Translations under genes and position numbers: made by a program
The notes under the pieces: model-generated
Told to the model about the DNA's origin: nothing
What the model saw: only the letters and a program-made list of their open reading frames with translations
Databases searched by the model: none
Source: Sphingoaurantiacus capsulatus
GTDB taxonomy: Bacteria > Pseudomonadota > Alphaproteobacteria > Sphingomonadales > Sphingomonadaceae
NCBI RefSeq assembly: GCF_042648405.1
Contig: NZ_JBHRXV010000011.1
Span: 806,001 to 870,000, forward strand
DNA: 64,000 bases
Reading direction: 5' to 3'
Part shown: piece after piece, positions 41,884 through 50,259 of the stretch
Position numbering within the stretch: the stretch's first letter is position 1
How the letters are laid out: every line of letters starts with the position of its first letter

Positions 41884-43226
41884 GCGACCTTCTCTCCATC
41901 GGCCTGAGCGGCGTTTCCGCCTATCGCACCGCGCTCGCCGCGGTCGGCGACAACGTCGCCAATGCCGAGGTGGAGGGCTACTCGCGCCGGTCGGTTCGCC
42001 TGACCGAAGCCGGCATCATCGGCGACGAGGCGATCGGCCAGCCGGCCGGGCTGCGCTTCACCGGCGTCAAGGCGACTTCGGTCGACCGCGCGTGGGACGA
42101 TTTTCAGGCGGCGGAATCGCGCCTGTCGGCGTCGGCCGACGGCCGCGCCAGCACCCGCGCTTATTGGCTCGGCCAGGTCGAGAGCAAGCTTGGCTTTGGC
42201 GAGCTGAGCGTCGGCAGCCGGGTCGGCGCCTTCTTCAACAGCGCCACCGCGCTCGCCGCCAATCCCAAGGACACGCTCGGCCGTGCCGCGATGCTGTCGT
42301 CGCTGAATGACGCAGCGACGACGATCCGCACTACGGCCGAAGGGCTGAAGTCGGCCGCGGCGGGCATCCAGGCTTCGGCAACGCGCGAGGTCGATGTGCT
42401 GAATGGCGACCTCGAGGCGCTGTCGCGGATGAACGTCGCGCTGCTGCAGGGCCGCCCGGGCAGCAGCAGCTACGCCTCCGCGCAGGACGAGCGCGACCGC
42501 ATCATCGACCGCATCGCGCAGCAGGTCGACGTGAAGGTCGAGCTGGGCAGCGACGGCACCGCCACGCTGAAGCTGGCCGGCGCGTCGAACGTCACCCTGC
42601 TCGACCCGGCGGGGCGTGGCCTTGTCGTCGTCAACGCCGCGGCCGACGGGCGGCTGTCGCTGTCGATCGCGCGCGGCGACAATCTCGATCCGCTGCCGGT
42701 GAGCGGCGGCAAGCTCGCCGGCCTCGTCGACGTGTCCAGCTCGACCGCCGCCAAGCGCGGCGAGCTCGATGCGCTGGCGACGAAGCTGGTCGCCGACATC
42801 AACACATGGTCCGCCGCCGGCCGCGATCTCGCGGGCAATCCGGGCGGGCCGATGCTGGCGATCACCGCGGGCGCGATCTCGCTGCAGGTGGTGATGACCG
42901 ACCCGTCGGCGGTCGCCGCCGCGTCATCGACCAGCGACAATGGCAATCTTCTCGACATCAACTCGCTGCGCGGCACCGACGGCGTCGAGGCGAAATGGGC
43001 GGCGCTGGTCGCCGGCTCGTCGCAGGCGACGGCGTCGGCGAAGTCGGAATCTGCCGCCGCCGCGACCAAGCGCGACCAGGCCTTCGCCGCCCGCGACGAG
43101 ACCTCGGGCATCGACCTCGACCGCGAGGCTGCCGAACTGCTGCGCTTCCAGCAGGCGTACGGCGCCAGCACGCGCATCATCCAGGTGGCGCGCGAAACGC
43201 TCCAGTCCATCCTCGACCTGTTCTGA
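41880..43226 (+). CDS. flgK: Flagellar hook-associated protein FlgK
   Basis: A 448-residue HAP1. The N-terminus is LLSIGLSGVSAYRTALAAVG then DNVANAEVEGYSRRSVRL; the C-terminus ends GIDLDREAAELLRFQQAYGA then STRIIQVARETLQSILDLF. It forms the first junction zone between hook and filament. Its chaperone is expected to be the FlgN-like protein at 34169. It begins with ATGA overlap on flgJ. Confidence 0.94.
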   Translation: MSDLLSIGLSGVSAYRTALAAVGDNVANAEVEGYSRRSVRLTEAGIIGDEAIGQPAGLRFTGVKATSVDRAWDDFQAAESRLSASADGRASTRAYWLGQVESKLGFGELSVGSRVGAFFNSATALAANPKDTLGRAAMLSSLNDAATTIRTTAEGLKSAAAGIQASATREVDVLNGDLEALSRMNVALLQGRPGSSSYASAQDERDRIIDRIAQQVDVKVELGSDGTATLKLAGASNVTLLDPAGRGLVVVNAAADGRLSLSIARGDNLDPLPVSGGKLAGLVDVSSSTAAKRGELDALATKLVADINTWSAAGRDLAGNPGGPMLAITAGAISLQVVMTDPSAVAAASSTSDNGNLLDINSLRGTDGVEAKWAALVAGSSQATASAKSESAAAATKRDQAFAARDETSGIDLDREAAELLRFQQAYGASTRIIQVARETLQSILDLF

Positions 43227-43237
43227 AGGCCCGCGCC

Positions 43238-44095
43238 ATGATCAGCGCCACCCGCTATCGCCTCACCGCCGAGATCAACCGCCAGGTGAAGCTCGGCAAC
43301 GAAATCGCCCGCACGCAGGTCGAGATCTCGACCGGCAAGCGCATCCTCGCGCCGTCGGACGACCCGACCGGCGCGGCGCTCGTCTCCGAGTTGGCGCGCA
43401 CGCAGGCCGAGGAAGCGACCTGGCTGCGCAATCTCGGCACCGCGCGCACGCTTTCCGATCGCGCCGACACCGCGCTCACCTCGGTGGCGAACAACCTCGA
43501 CCGCGCCAACGAGCTGCTGATCTCCGCCGCCTCGGGCACGCTGTCCGCCGAGAACCGCGCGACCATCGCCGCCGAGCTGAAGGCGATCGCCGAGGATATC
43601 GCCAGCCTCGCCGACACGCGCGACGCACTGGGCGGTGAGCTGTTCCGCACCGGATCGCCGCTCGAAATCCCGGTCATCGCCGGCGGCACCATCGTTCCCG
43701 TCGCGTCGCGCGCCGAAGTGTTCGGCGGGGTGCCCGCCTCGGGCGGGCCGACCGACATCGTCACCATCCTCAACAATGCTGCCGCGGCGATCGTCGATCC
43801 CGACCCCGCCGCGCGCAAGGCGGGCACCGACACCGCGCTGACCGACCTGCCGATCGCCATCGATCACATCACCAGCGCCCGCGGCGAGCTCGGCGCGCGC
43901 GCCAACCGCATCGAGCGGCTTACCGAGCAGCTCGAAACCTCGGCGATCGAGCTCGAAGACCAGCGCGGCGAGATCGAGGGCGTCGATTTGACCGAGGCGA
44001 TCGCCAAGCTGCAGGCCAAGCAGGTCAGCCTGCAGGCCGCGCAGATGGTGCTCGCGCAGACCGGCAAGACCTCGCTGTTCGACCTGATCCGCTAA
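43238..44095 (+). CDS. flgL: Flagellar hook-associated protein FlgL
   Basis: A 285-residue HAP3 with flagellin-like ends: MISATRYRLTAEINRQVKLG, QVEISTGKRILAPSDDPTGA and the C-terminal LTEAIAKLQAKQVSLQAAQM ending TGKTSLFDLIR. The ATG at 43238 follows the flgK stop by 11 bp; the longer open frame upstream is flgK shadow. Last gene of the flg operon. Confidence 0.94.
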   Translation: MISATRYRLTAEINRQVKLGNEIARTQVEISTGKRILAPSDDPTGAALVSELARTQAEEATWLRNLGTARTLSDRADTALTSVANNLDRANELLISAASGTLSAENRATIAAELKAIAEDIASLADTRDALGGELFRTGSPLEIPVIAGGTIVPVASRAEVFGGVPASGGPTDIVTILNNAAAAIVDPDPAARKAGTDTALTDLPIAIDHITSARGELGARANRIERLTEQLETSAIELEDQRGEIEGVDLTEAIAKLQAKQVSLQAAQMVLAQTGKTSLFDLIR

Positions 44096-44196
44096 ACTTC
44101 ACGCCAACGCCGCCGTTCTGCCGCCCTGGGAACGGGCCGCTATCGTCGCGCCCCCGGCAAGCGCTAACGCTCGCTTAACCATCATAAATTTTCATC

Positions 44197-44223
44197 TAAA
44201 GCTCGGCCGCCAGCCGCCGTTAC
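44197..44223 (+). promoter_or_regulatory. Sigma-28 promoter of motAB
   Basis: TAAAGCTC-N11-GCCGTTAC has the same spacing and -10 half as the fliC promoter. The predicted start is near 44230, 50 bases before the motA ATG. Stator genes are thereby placed in the late class with flagellin. Confidence 0.88.
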
Positions 44224-44279
44224 TGAACTCGACCTGGGGGATTCTCGTCCCTTTCGCCTCTGGCCAGTGGAGTTCTGTT

Positions 44280-45143
44280 ATGTTTGCCGCCATCGGCCTC
44301 GCCGTCCTGCTGATCATGGTTTTCGGCGGCTTCATGATCACGGGCGGCGACATTACGCCGGTGCTTCACGCTGTGCCGCACGAGATGATGATCATCGGCG
44401 GCGCGGCCGTCGGTGCGACCATCGCCGGCAACTCGATGCCGCAGTTGAAGGCGCTGGGGTCGGCGTTCGGCAAGGTCTTCAAGGGACCGACCTACCAGAA
44501 GAAGGATTTCCTCGACCTCATCTTCCTCGTCTCGCGGCTGATGAAGATGATGCGCGCCGACGGCCCCGTCGCGGTCGAGCCGCACATCGAGGACCCGAAG
44601 AGCAGCGCGATCTTCGCCGAATATCCGCAGCTGCTGAAGGACCCGACGCTGATCCACCTGATCTGCGACTCCTTGCGCCTCGTCGTCATCTCGTCGGGCA
44701 ACCTCGACGCGCACGCGGTCGAGGACGTCATGGATAACGCCCTGAAGACGCATCATCACGAATCGATGCAGCCGGCCGACGCGATGCAGACGCTCGCCGA
44801 CGCCCTGCCCGCGCTCGGCATCGTTGCCGCCGTGCTCGGCGTCGTGAAGACGATGGGCGCCATCGACCAGCCGCCGGCGATCCTCGGCGCGATGATCGGC
44901 TCGGCGCTGGTCGGCACCTTCCTCGGCGTGCTGCTCGCCTATGGCATCGTCGCGCCCTTCGCCAACCGCGCGAAGCAGGTGATCGAGGAGGACGGCGCGA
45001 TCTACCAGGTGGCCAAGCAGATCATCATCGCGTCGCTGCACGGCCATCCGCTGCCGCTGGTCATCGAAGCCGCGCGCTCGGGTATCTCGCACCTGAAGCA
45101 GCCGAGCTTCGCCGAAGTGTTCGACGGCGTGCGGGGCCGATAA
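44280..45143 (+). CDS. motA: Flagellar stator protein MotA
   Basis: A 287-residue stator protein with four membrane helices: AAIGLAVLLIMVFGGFMITG, PHEMMIIGGAAVGATIAG, then ALGIVAAVLGVVKTMGAID and MIGSALVGTFLGVLLAYGIV. The cytoplasmic loop carries the conserved charged residues that push on FliG (about residues 85-100). Proton-type MotA by overall layout. motB follows after 3 bp. Confidence 0.95.
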   Translation: MFAAIGLAVLLIMVFGGFMITGGDITPVLHAVPHEMMIIGGAAVGATIAGNSMPQLKALGSAFGKVFKGPTYQKKDFLDLIFLVSRLMKMMRADGPVAVEPHIEDPKSSAIFAEYPQLLKDPTLIHLICDSLRLVVISSGNLDAHAVEDVMDNALKTHHHESMQPADAMQTLADALPALGIVAAVLGVVKTMGAIDQPPAILGAMIGSALVGTFLGVLLAYGIVAPFANRAKQVIEEDGAIYQVAKQIIIASLHGHPLPLVIEAARSGISHLKQPSFAEVFDGVRGR

Positions 45144-45146
45144 GCC

Positions 45147-45992
45147 ATGGCCTCCGCAGCAGCCGGCAAGCGCGGCCACAACGAGCCGCCGCGCCCGATC
45201 ATCGTCAAGAAGATCATCCAGGCCGCGCATGGCGGCCATCACGGCGGCGCGTGGAAGGTCGCCTATGCCGACTTCGTGACGGCGATGATGGCCTTCTTCA
45301 TGCTGATGTGGCTGCTGTCGATCACCGACCAGCAGAAGCGCCGCGGTCTCGCCGAATATTTCACGCCGTCGCTGATGGAGCTGAAGAAGGACAGCGCGGG
45401 TTCCGACGGCATCATGGGCGGCCGGGCCAACATGGACGGTCGCGCCTCGGCCGGCGGCGTCTCCAGCATGGAACTGCCGGCGATCGGCGGGCCGCAGAGC
45501 GACCTGAAGCAGAAGGACCGCGCGCAGTTCGCCAAGCTGAAGAAAGTGCTGTCCGACCAGATGAATCAGTCGCCCGAGCTGCGGAAGCTGACGACGCACG
45601 TCCGCTTTTCCGAGACGGTCGAGGGCCTGCGCATCGATCTCGTCGACGAGGCCGACTTCTCGATGTTCGGCATCGCCACCGCGCAACTGAACCCGGCGGC
45701 GAAGAAGCTGATCGATGAGGTGTCGCGGGTCATCGCCGCCGTGCCGAACGAGGTGATCGTCCGCGGCCACACCGATGCGCGCCCCTATGCGCCGGGCCAG
45801 GCGATGAACAACTGGACCTTGTCCACCGCCCGCGCCGAGGCGACACGCGCCGCGCTGGTCAGCGCCGGGCTCGGCATGAACCGCTTCGCGCGCATCGAGG
45901 GCGTCGCCGACCGCGAGCCGTTCATCAAGAAGGACGTGCTCGACCCGCGCAACCGCCGCATGTCGGTCGTGCTCGCCTGGAGCAAGGCTTAG
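45147..45992 (+). CDS. motB: Flagellar stator protein MotB
   Basis: A 281-residue stator protein. Its single membrane helix has the ion-binding Asp in KVAYADFVTAMMAFFMLMWL. A periplasmic plug/linker follows, then an OmpA-like peptidoglycan-binding domain (IAAVPNEVIVRGHTDARPYA then WTLSTARAEATRAALVSAGL, NRRMSVVLAW). The helix residues are of the proton-driven type. Its stop overlaps the convergent gene's stop by 4 bp. Confidence 0.95.
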   Translation: MASAAAGKRGHNEPPRPIIVKKIIQAAHGGHHGGAWKVAYADFVTAMMAFFMLMWLLSITDQQKRRGLAEYFTPSLMELKKDSAGSDGIMGGRANMDGRASAGGVSSMELPAIGGPQSDLKQKDRAQFAKLKKVLSDQMNQSPELRKLTTHVRFSETVEGLRIDLVDEADFSMFGIATAQLNPAAKKLIDEVSRVIAAVPNEVIVRGHTDARPYAPGQAMNNWTLSTARAEATRAALVSAGLGMNRFARIEGVADREPFIKKDVLDPRNRRMSVVLAWSKA

Positions 45993-46801
45993 GGGAGGAG
46001 GCAGGCGATATCGCCGCTGCCGAGCTTCGGCAGGGCGCCGGCAATGTCGCCTGCCTTCAACGCCGTCGCGGCCTCGATCAGCCCGTCATAGGCGCGGCGC
46101 TGCAGCCCGCCGCCGAGGCTGACGCGGCGGACGCCGGCTTCGGCCAGCGCCGCCAGCGGCACCGGGCCGGTGCCGGGGCCGACGACGACGTTGACCGGCT
46201 TCGGCGATACCGCCTTCACGACCGCGCGGATGGCGTCGAGATCGGGCAGGCCGGGCGCGAACAGCACGTCGGCGCCCGCCTCGGCGAAGGCGACGAGCCG
46301 ACGGATCGTCTCGTCGAGATCGCGCGGGCCCTTCAGCAGATTGTCGGTGCGGCCGGTCAGCAGGATGCGGCCCTTGGCAGCCTTGGCCGCTGCCTTCACC
46401 CGCGCCACCGCGGCCTCGAAACCGTGCAGCGGATCGGCGGGGTTGGCGGTGGTATCCTCGATGCCCAGCCCGGCGAGACCGCCGGCGATGGCGGCCTCGA
46501 CGGTCGCCACGCAATCCTCGGGGGATGAACCGAAGCCGTCTTCGAGGTCGCCGTTGACCGGCAGATCGGTGAGGTCGCCGATCAGCGCGGCGTTGGCCAC
46601 CGCCTCCTCACGCGACACCGCGTGCGACCCGTCCTGACGGCCGAGCGCGAAGGCGATGGCGATCGACGACGACGCCAGCGCCTCGAACCCCGCCTGCTTC
46701 ATCAGCACGGCGGAGCCGCCATCCCAGACGTTGGGCATGATGAAGGCGCCGGGACGGGCGTGCAGCGCCTTGAAACGTTCGTAGCGATCCGCCTGCCCCA
46801 T
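45989..46801 (-). CDS. Isocitrate lyase/PEP mutase superfamily protein
   Basis: A 270-residue TIM-barrel protein. The motifs FIMPNVWDGGSAVLMKQAGF, DLPVNGDLEDGFGSSPEDCV and AGLGIEDTTANPADPLHGFE are those of the ICL/PEP-mutase superfamily, with D-x-E-D-G-like metal and substrate residues. The KKCGH active-site loop of true isocitrate lyases is absent. Substrate unknown: a C-C or P-C lyase acting on an oxaloacetate-like compound is the usual inference. It starts 17 bp after the VOC gene and probably shares its SoxR-controlled promoter. Confidence 0.85.
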   Translation of the reverse strand: MGQADRYERFKALHARPGAFIMPNVWDGGSAVLMKQAGFEALASSSIAIAFALGRQDGSHAVSREEAVANAALIGDLTDLPVNGDLEDGFGSSPEDCVATVEAAIAGGLAGLGIEDTTANPADPLHGFEAAVARVKAAAKAAKGRILLTGRTDNLLKGPRDLDETIRRLVAFAEAGADVLFAPGLPDLDAIRAVVKAVSPKPVNVVVGPGTGPVPLAALAEAGVRRVSLGGGLQRRAYDGLIEAATALKAGDIAGALPKLGSGDIACLLP

Positions 46802-46818
46802 CGCCTTGTCCTTCCCTG

Positions 46819-47214
46819 TCAGGCCGCCTTTCGCTGCGGCAGATAGCTGACGATCTCATACTCGATCCCGTCGGGGTCGAGGAAATAGAAGCGGCGGCCC
46901 GGATCATAGTCGCCGTGGTTGAACGGCTCCAGTCCGGCGGCGGCGACCTTCGCCTCGACCGCGTCGAGATCGTCGACCAGCACGCCGATGTGGTTGAGCG
47001 GCCGGCCTTTGAGGAAATCATCGTCGTTGGCGGTACCGGGCGGCGTGTAGAGCGCGACATAATCCTCTTCCGATCCGACGTGGATCGACCGGCCGCCGTC
47101 GCGCGCCGGCCCTTCCCAGCGGACGTGCCAGCCGAAAATGTCCTGCATCAGCTTCGCGGCGCGGGCGCCGTCGCGGACGGTGATGTTCACATGCTCGATA
47201 CGCGGGGAATTCAT
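46819..47214 (-). CDS. VOC-family (glyoxalase/dioxygenase-like) protein
   Basis: A 131-residue vicinal-oxygen-chelate protein. It contains IEHVNITVRDGARAAKLMQD, GRSIHVGSEEDYVALYTPPG and the second half NHIGVLVDDLDAVEAKVAAA ending YFLDPDGIEYEIVSY. The likely metal ligands are the two His (His9 in IEHVNI, His in NHIGV) and Glu in IEYEIV. Glyoxalase- or antibiotic-resistance-type chemistry follows from the family only. The soxbox promoter upstream suggests a role in redox-cycling or electrophile stress. Confidence 0.85.
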   Translation of the reverse strand: MNSPRIEHVNITVRDGARAAKLMQDIFGWHVRWEGPARDGGRSIHVGSEEDYVALYTPPGTANDDDFLKGRPLNHIGVLVDDLDAVEAKVAAAGLEPFNHGDYDPGRRFYFLDPDGIEYEIVSYLPQRKAA

Positions 47215-47260
47215 CGTCTCTCCTCTCGGGTTGGCGGCACCGGAGCGCCGTGGTTGCCGA

Positions 47261-47291
47261 GTCGTACGACCTCAAGCTAAGTTGAGGTCAA
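47261..47291 (-). promoter_or_regulatory. SoxR-type promoter with 18-bp soxbox
   Basis: CCTCAAGCTAAGTTGAGG (47270-47287) differs from the Escherichia coli soxS soxbox CCTCAAGTTAACTTGAGG at only two central positions. On the minus strand it lies between TTGACC (-35, 47291-47286) and TACGAC (-10, 47266-47261). The spacer is 19 bp, the overlong spacing by which MerR-type activators work. It points at the VOC/PEP-mutase pair, with the regulator gene divergent. Confidence 0.9.
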
Positions 47292-47314
47292 GATTTGAAT
47301 CGAGAGATTGCGCC

Positions 47315-47791
47315 ATGTCCGCCCCTGCCCTGCTGACCATCGGCGAACTCGCCCGCCGCACCGGGCTCTCCGTCTCGGCGATCCGCTTCTATGAGGCGCG
47401 CGGGCTGGTCAGTCCGATCCGCACCGGCGGCAACCAGCGGCGCTTCCTGCGATCGGATATCCGCCGGCTGTCGTTCGCGCTGATCGCACAGCAGCTGGGG
47501 CTGACGCTCGGCGAGATCGAGGCGGAGCTGGCGACGCTGCCCCACGGTCGTGCCCCGACGCAGGCCGACTGGGCGAAGATCAGCGCACGGGTGCGCGGCG
47601 CGATCGACACGCGCATCGCCATGCTGGAGCGGACGCGCGAGTTGCTCGGCACCTGCATCGGCTGCGGCTGCCTGTCGCTCACCAACTGCGCGCTCTACAA
47701 TCCGGGCGACCGCGCGGCACGCGGCGGCACCGGCCCGCGTTTCCTGATGGGCAACCGCGCCGCCGACTTCGGGCCGGTACCGGAAAGCTGA
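47315..47791 (+). CDS. soxR: Redox-sensing MerR-family activator SoxR
   Basis: A 158-residue MerR-type regulator. The winged helix is LTIGELARRTGLSVSAIRFY with EARGLVSPIRTGGNQRRFLR. After a dimerisation helix comes the [2Fe-2S] motif CIGCGCLSLTNC (C-x2-C-x-C-x5-C), which defines SoxR, ending YNPGDRAARGGTGPRFL. Oxidation of the cluster by redox-cycling compounds activates it. The ATG at 47315 is family-correct; upstream frame is not coding. It is divergent from its likely target operon. Confidence 0.93.
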   Translation: MSAPALLTIGELARRTGLSVSAIRFYEARGLVSPIRTGGNQRRFLRSDIRRLSFALIAQQLGLTLGEIEAELATLPHGRAPTQADWAKISARVRGAIDTRIAMLERTRELLGTCIGCGCLSLTNCALYNPGDRAARGGTGPRFLMGNRAADFGPVPES

Positions 47792-47801
47792 GGAGATTTG
47801 C

Positions 47802-48542
47802 ATGACCGCCATCGAGCCGGCCCGCCCCGCGAACATCGCGCTGCTCGTCGATGCCGATAACGCCTCGCCCGCGACGCTCGACAATGTGCTGACCGTCCTT
47901 GCCGAGCTCGGCACCGTCAACATCCGCCGCGTCTACGGCAACTGGAACAAGGCGTCGCTGCGCGGCTGGTCGGCGCTGACCCACCAATACGCGCTGGAGC
48001 CGCACCAACAATTCGACGTCACCAAGGGCAAGAACGCCACCGACATGAAAATGACGATCGACGCGATGGACCTGCTGTTCGGCGGGCGTGTGGCGGGGTT
48101 CGGCATCATGTCGTCGGACAGCGATTTCGCGCCGCTCGCCATGCGGCTGCGGCAGGACGGGGTGCCGGTCTACGGCTTCGGCACGGCAAGGACGCCGCAA
48201 TCGTTCCGCCAGGCCTGCACGCGGTTCATCGACGTGGAGGCGTTGCAGTCGGCACCCGAGGTCACGCCCGCACCGGTCGAGGCCGTGCCGCCCGCCCCCG
48301 GCACCAAGCCTGCCGTCGATGCCGAGGTGATCAAGCTGCTCGCCGAAGCACTCTCCGCGTCGAAGCGCGACGAGAAGGGCTTTGCCAGCCTGTCCGAGGT
48401 CGGCCAGCGCGCGGGCAACCGGTCATCGTTCGATGCGCGCAGCTATGGCTTCCAGCGGCTGTCCGACCTGATCGAATCGATCCCCAACTTCGCGACCGAG
48501 CGGCGCGAGGGCGGGCGGATGTATGTTAAGCGGCTGCGCTAG
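47802..48542 (+). CDS. NYN-domain protein with C-terminal OST-HTH/LOTUS domain
   Basis: A 246-residue protein. The N-terminal NYN (PIN-like) domain has NIALLVDADNASPATLDNVL with Asp17 and Asp19, KNATDMKMTIDAMDLLFGG and IMSSDSDFAPLAMRLRQDGV, all acidic residues of the metal site. The last 75 residues form an OST-HTH/LOTUS RNA-binding domain (EKGFASLSEVGQRAGNRSSF, SYGFQRLSDLIESIPNF). A metal-dependent RNase acting on structured RNA is the inference from the domains. It ends on a CTAG shared with the convergent amidohydrolase. Confidence 0.85.
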   Translation: MTAIEPARPANIALLVDADNASPATLDNVLTVLAELGTVNIRRVYGNWNKASLRGWSALTHQYALEPHQQFDVTKGKNATDMKMTIDAMDLLFGGRVAGFGIMSSDSDFAPLAMRLRQDGVPVYGFGTARTPQSFRQACTRFIDVEALQSAPEVTPAPVEAVPPAPGTKPAVDAEVIKLLAEALSASKRDEKGFASLSEVGQRAGNRSSFDARSYGFQRLSDLIESIPNFATERREGGRMYVKRLR

Positions 48543-49987
48543 GGCTTCGCGGTCGCGTCCCAGGCGGCGACTTTCGCCTTCGCCTCGCTGAGCATCGTGT
48601 CGAGCGCCGCGCGCTCGTAGACGCGGCCTTCCTTCAGCACGGCGTGGACGCTGCGCGTCGCAGCGATGTCCTGAAGCGGGTTGCGGTCGAGGAGCAGGAT
48701 GTCGGCGGCCTTGCCCTTGGCGATGGCGCCGTAGCGCGCATCCTTGCCGAACCAGGCCGGGCCGGTGCGCGTCGCGGAATCGAGCGCCTGCGCCGGCGTC
48801 AGGCCGAGGCGGACGAACAGCGCCAGCTCGTCGTGCAGCCCCTGCCCCGGATAGTTGAACGAGTTGAGGAAGCCGGCGTCGGTGCCGGCCATGATCGGCA
48901 CGCCCGCCGCCTGCAGCATCGGCAGCACCGCGGCGATGCGGTCGAAGCGGGCGTGGCGGTCGGCGATGGCGGCGGCATCGGCCTGCGCGGCGCGCTGGAT
49001 GCGCCATTCATAGGTCTTGCGCAGGCCGGGGCCGATATAGGCGAGGAACGGGTCCTTCGAATGATCCTCGCTGTCGAGCCAGGCGATGATGCGGCTGCCG
49101 TTGAGCGTCGGCGTCACCGCGAGGCCCTGTTTGGCGTAGCGGCGATAGGCAGCGATAGCGGTGGCCTTGTCGAACGAGGCGTCGATGCGCCGGTTGGCCT
49201 CGGCGCGGTCGATGCGGCCGGCGGCGAAGTCGGCGGCGGCGGCGGGCTCGTCGGCGGCGCCGGCGCGATAGGCATATTCGAGATGCTCAATCGAACTGAG
49301 CCCGGCAGCGACCGCCTGATCGACGGTGATCGCCAGCGGGATATGGCCCGAGCTGTTAAGGCCGAGCGCCTTGGCGCGGTTGACGGCGTAGAGGAACAGC
49401 CTCGGGTCGAGCGTGCTGTCGGTGATCTTCACGAAGTCGGCGCGCGCGGCCTTCAGCTGTGCCAGCGCCTTGTCGGTATCGGCTTCGGAGCCGACCTCGA
49501 TGGTGCCCTTCCACATCGGCTTCAGCCCTTCGAGCTTCGGCCCAGAGGTAAGCAGGGTCGGGCCGAGCAGGTCGCCGCGCGCGATCTCGTCGCGCCAGGC
49601 CAGCACCTCCTGTGCGAGATCGCCGGCACAATCGCGCACCGTGGTGATGCCGTAGGCGAGGTAGAGCGGCAGCAGCGCGCGGTTCTCGGCGATCAGTTCC
49701 CGCCCGCCGCCGAAGTGGACGTGCATGTCCCAGAGGCCGGGCATCACGAAGCGGTTGGCGGCGTCAACAGTGCGCTTCGCGGTCCAGCGCCGCGCGATGG
49801 CGGCATCGGCGCCGACCGCGACGATATCGTCGCCACGAATGACGATGGCGCGCCCGGGTTCGGTACGACCTTTCGCCACGTCAACGATCGTCGCGTGGCG
49901 GATGATGACATCCGCCGTCTGCGGCGCGGCGGTGGCTGCCGTCGCAACGATAAGCGCGAGCAGCGCGGTGCAGAGCCGAATGAACAT
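48539..49987 (-). CDS. Exported amidohydrolase family protein
   Basis: A 482-residue metal-dependent hydrolase with a signal peptide (MFIRLCTALLALIVATAATA). The HxH metal motif is MPGLWDMHVHFGGG; the later ligands lie in NSSGHIPLAI (His), SSIEHLEYAY (His) and AGTDAGFLNSF (Asp). The C-terminal composite strand region ARYGAIAKGKAADILLLDRN PL is typical of imidazolonepropionase/prolidase-like amidohydrolases. Periplasmic dipeptide or cyclic-amide hydrolysis is likely; substrate unknown. I chose the ATG at 49987 because the signal peptide starts there. Confidence 0.88.
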   Translation of the reverse strand: MFIRLCTALLALIVATAATAAPQTADVIIRHATIVDVAKGRTEPGRAIVIRGDDIVAVGADAAIARRWTAKRTVDAANRFVMPGLWDMHVHFGGGRELIAENRALLPLYLAYGITTVRDCAGDLAQEVLAWRDEIARGDLLGPTLLTSGPKLEGLKPMWKGTIEVGSEADTDKALAQLKAARADFVKITDSTLDPRLFLYAVNRAKALGLNSSGHIPLAITVDQAVAAGLSSIEHLEYAYRAGAADEPAAAADFAAGRIDRAEANRRIDASFDKATAIAAYRRYAKQGLAVTPTLNGSRIIAWLDSEDHSKDPFLAYIGPGLRKTYEWRIQRAAQADAAAIADRHARFDRIAAVLPMLQAAGVPIMAGTDAGFLNSFNYPGQGLHDELALFVRLGLTPAQALDSATRTGPAWFGKDARYGAIAKGKAADILLLDRNPLQDIAATRSVHAVLKEGRVYERAALDTMLSEAKAKVAAWDATAKP

Positions 49988-50104
49988 GGGCAACCTCCGT
50001 TCGCCGTCGAATAGGCCGAAATGCGTGGTTCGCAAGGCTCGACGCTCCGCTGAGGCCACGTTATGAGGGCCTATCGGGGCGGTGCCGGATTCGGCGAGCC
50101 GCGG

Positions 50105-50178
50105 GCGGGTGTAGCTCAATGGTAGAGCAGAAGCTTCCCAAGCTTACGACGAGGGTTCGATTCCCTTCACCCGCTCCA
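50105..50178 (+). tRNA. tRNA-Gly (anticodon CCC)
   Basis: The acceptor GCGGGTG pairs with CACCCGC, the D arm is GCTCAATGGTAGAGC, and the anticodon loop TTCCCAA gives anticodon CCC. The T arm is AGGGTTCGATTCCCT, followed by discriminator T and an encoded CCA at 50176-50178. It stands alone between the amidohydrolase start and a rightward gene. Confidence 0.95.
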
Positions 50179-50259
50179 CTCCCCTGAAAATTCATCGCAA
50201 ATCAGCCGTTTGACGGCCTTTCGCTTCCGTGAGAGCATCCTTGCCGGGTTGGGAGACGG

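Noticed and set aside
42806..43237. An upstream extension of the flgL frame
   Set aside because: It lies inside flgK; FlgL's conserved N-terminus begins at the ATG at 43238.
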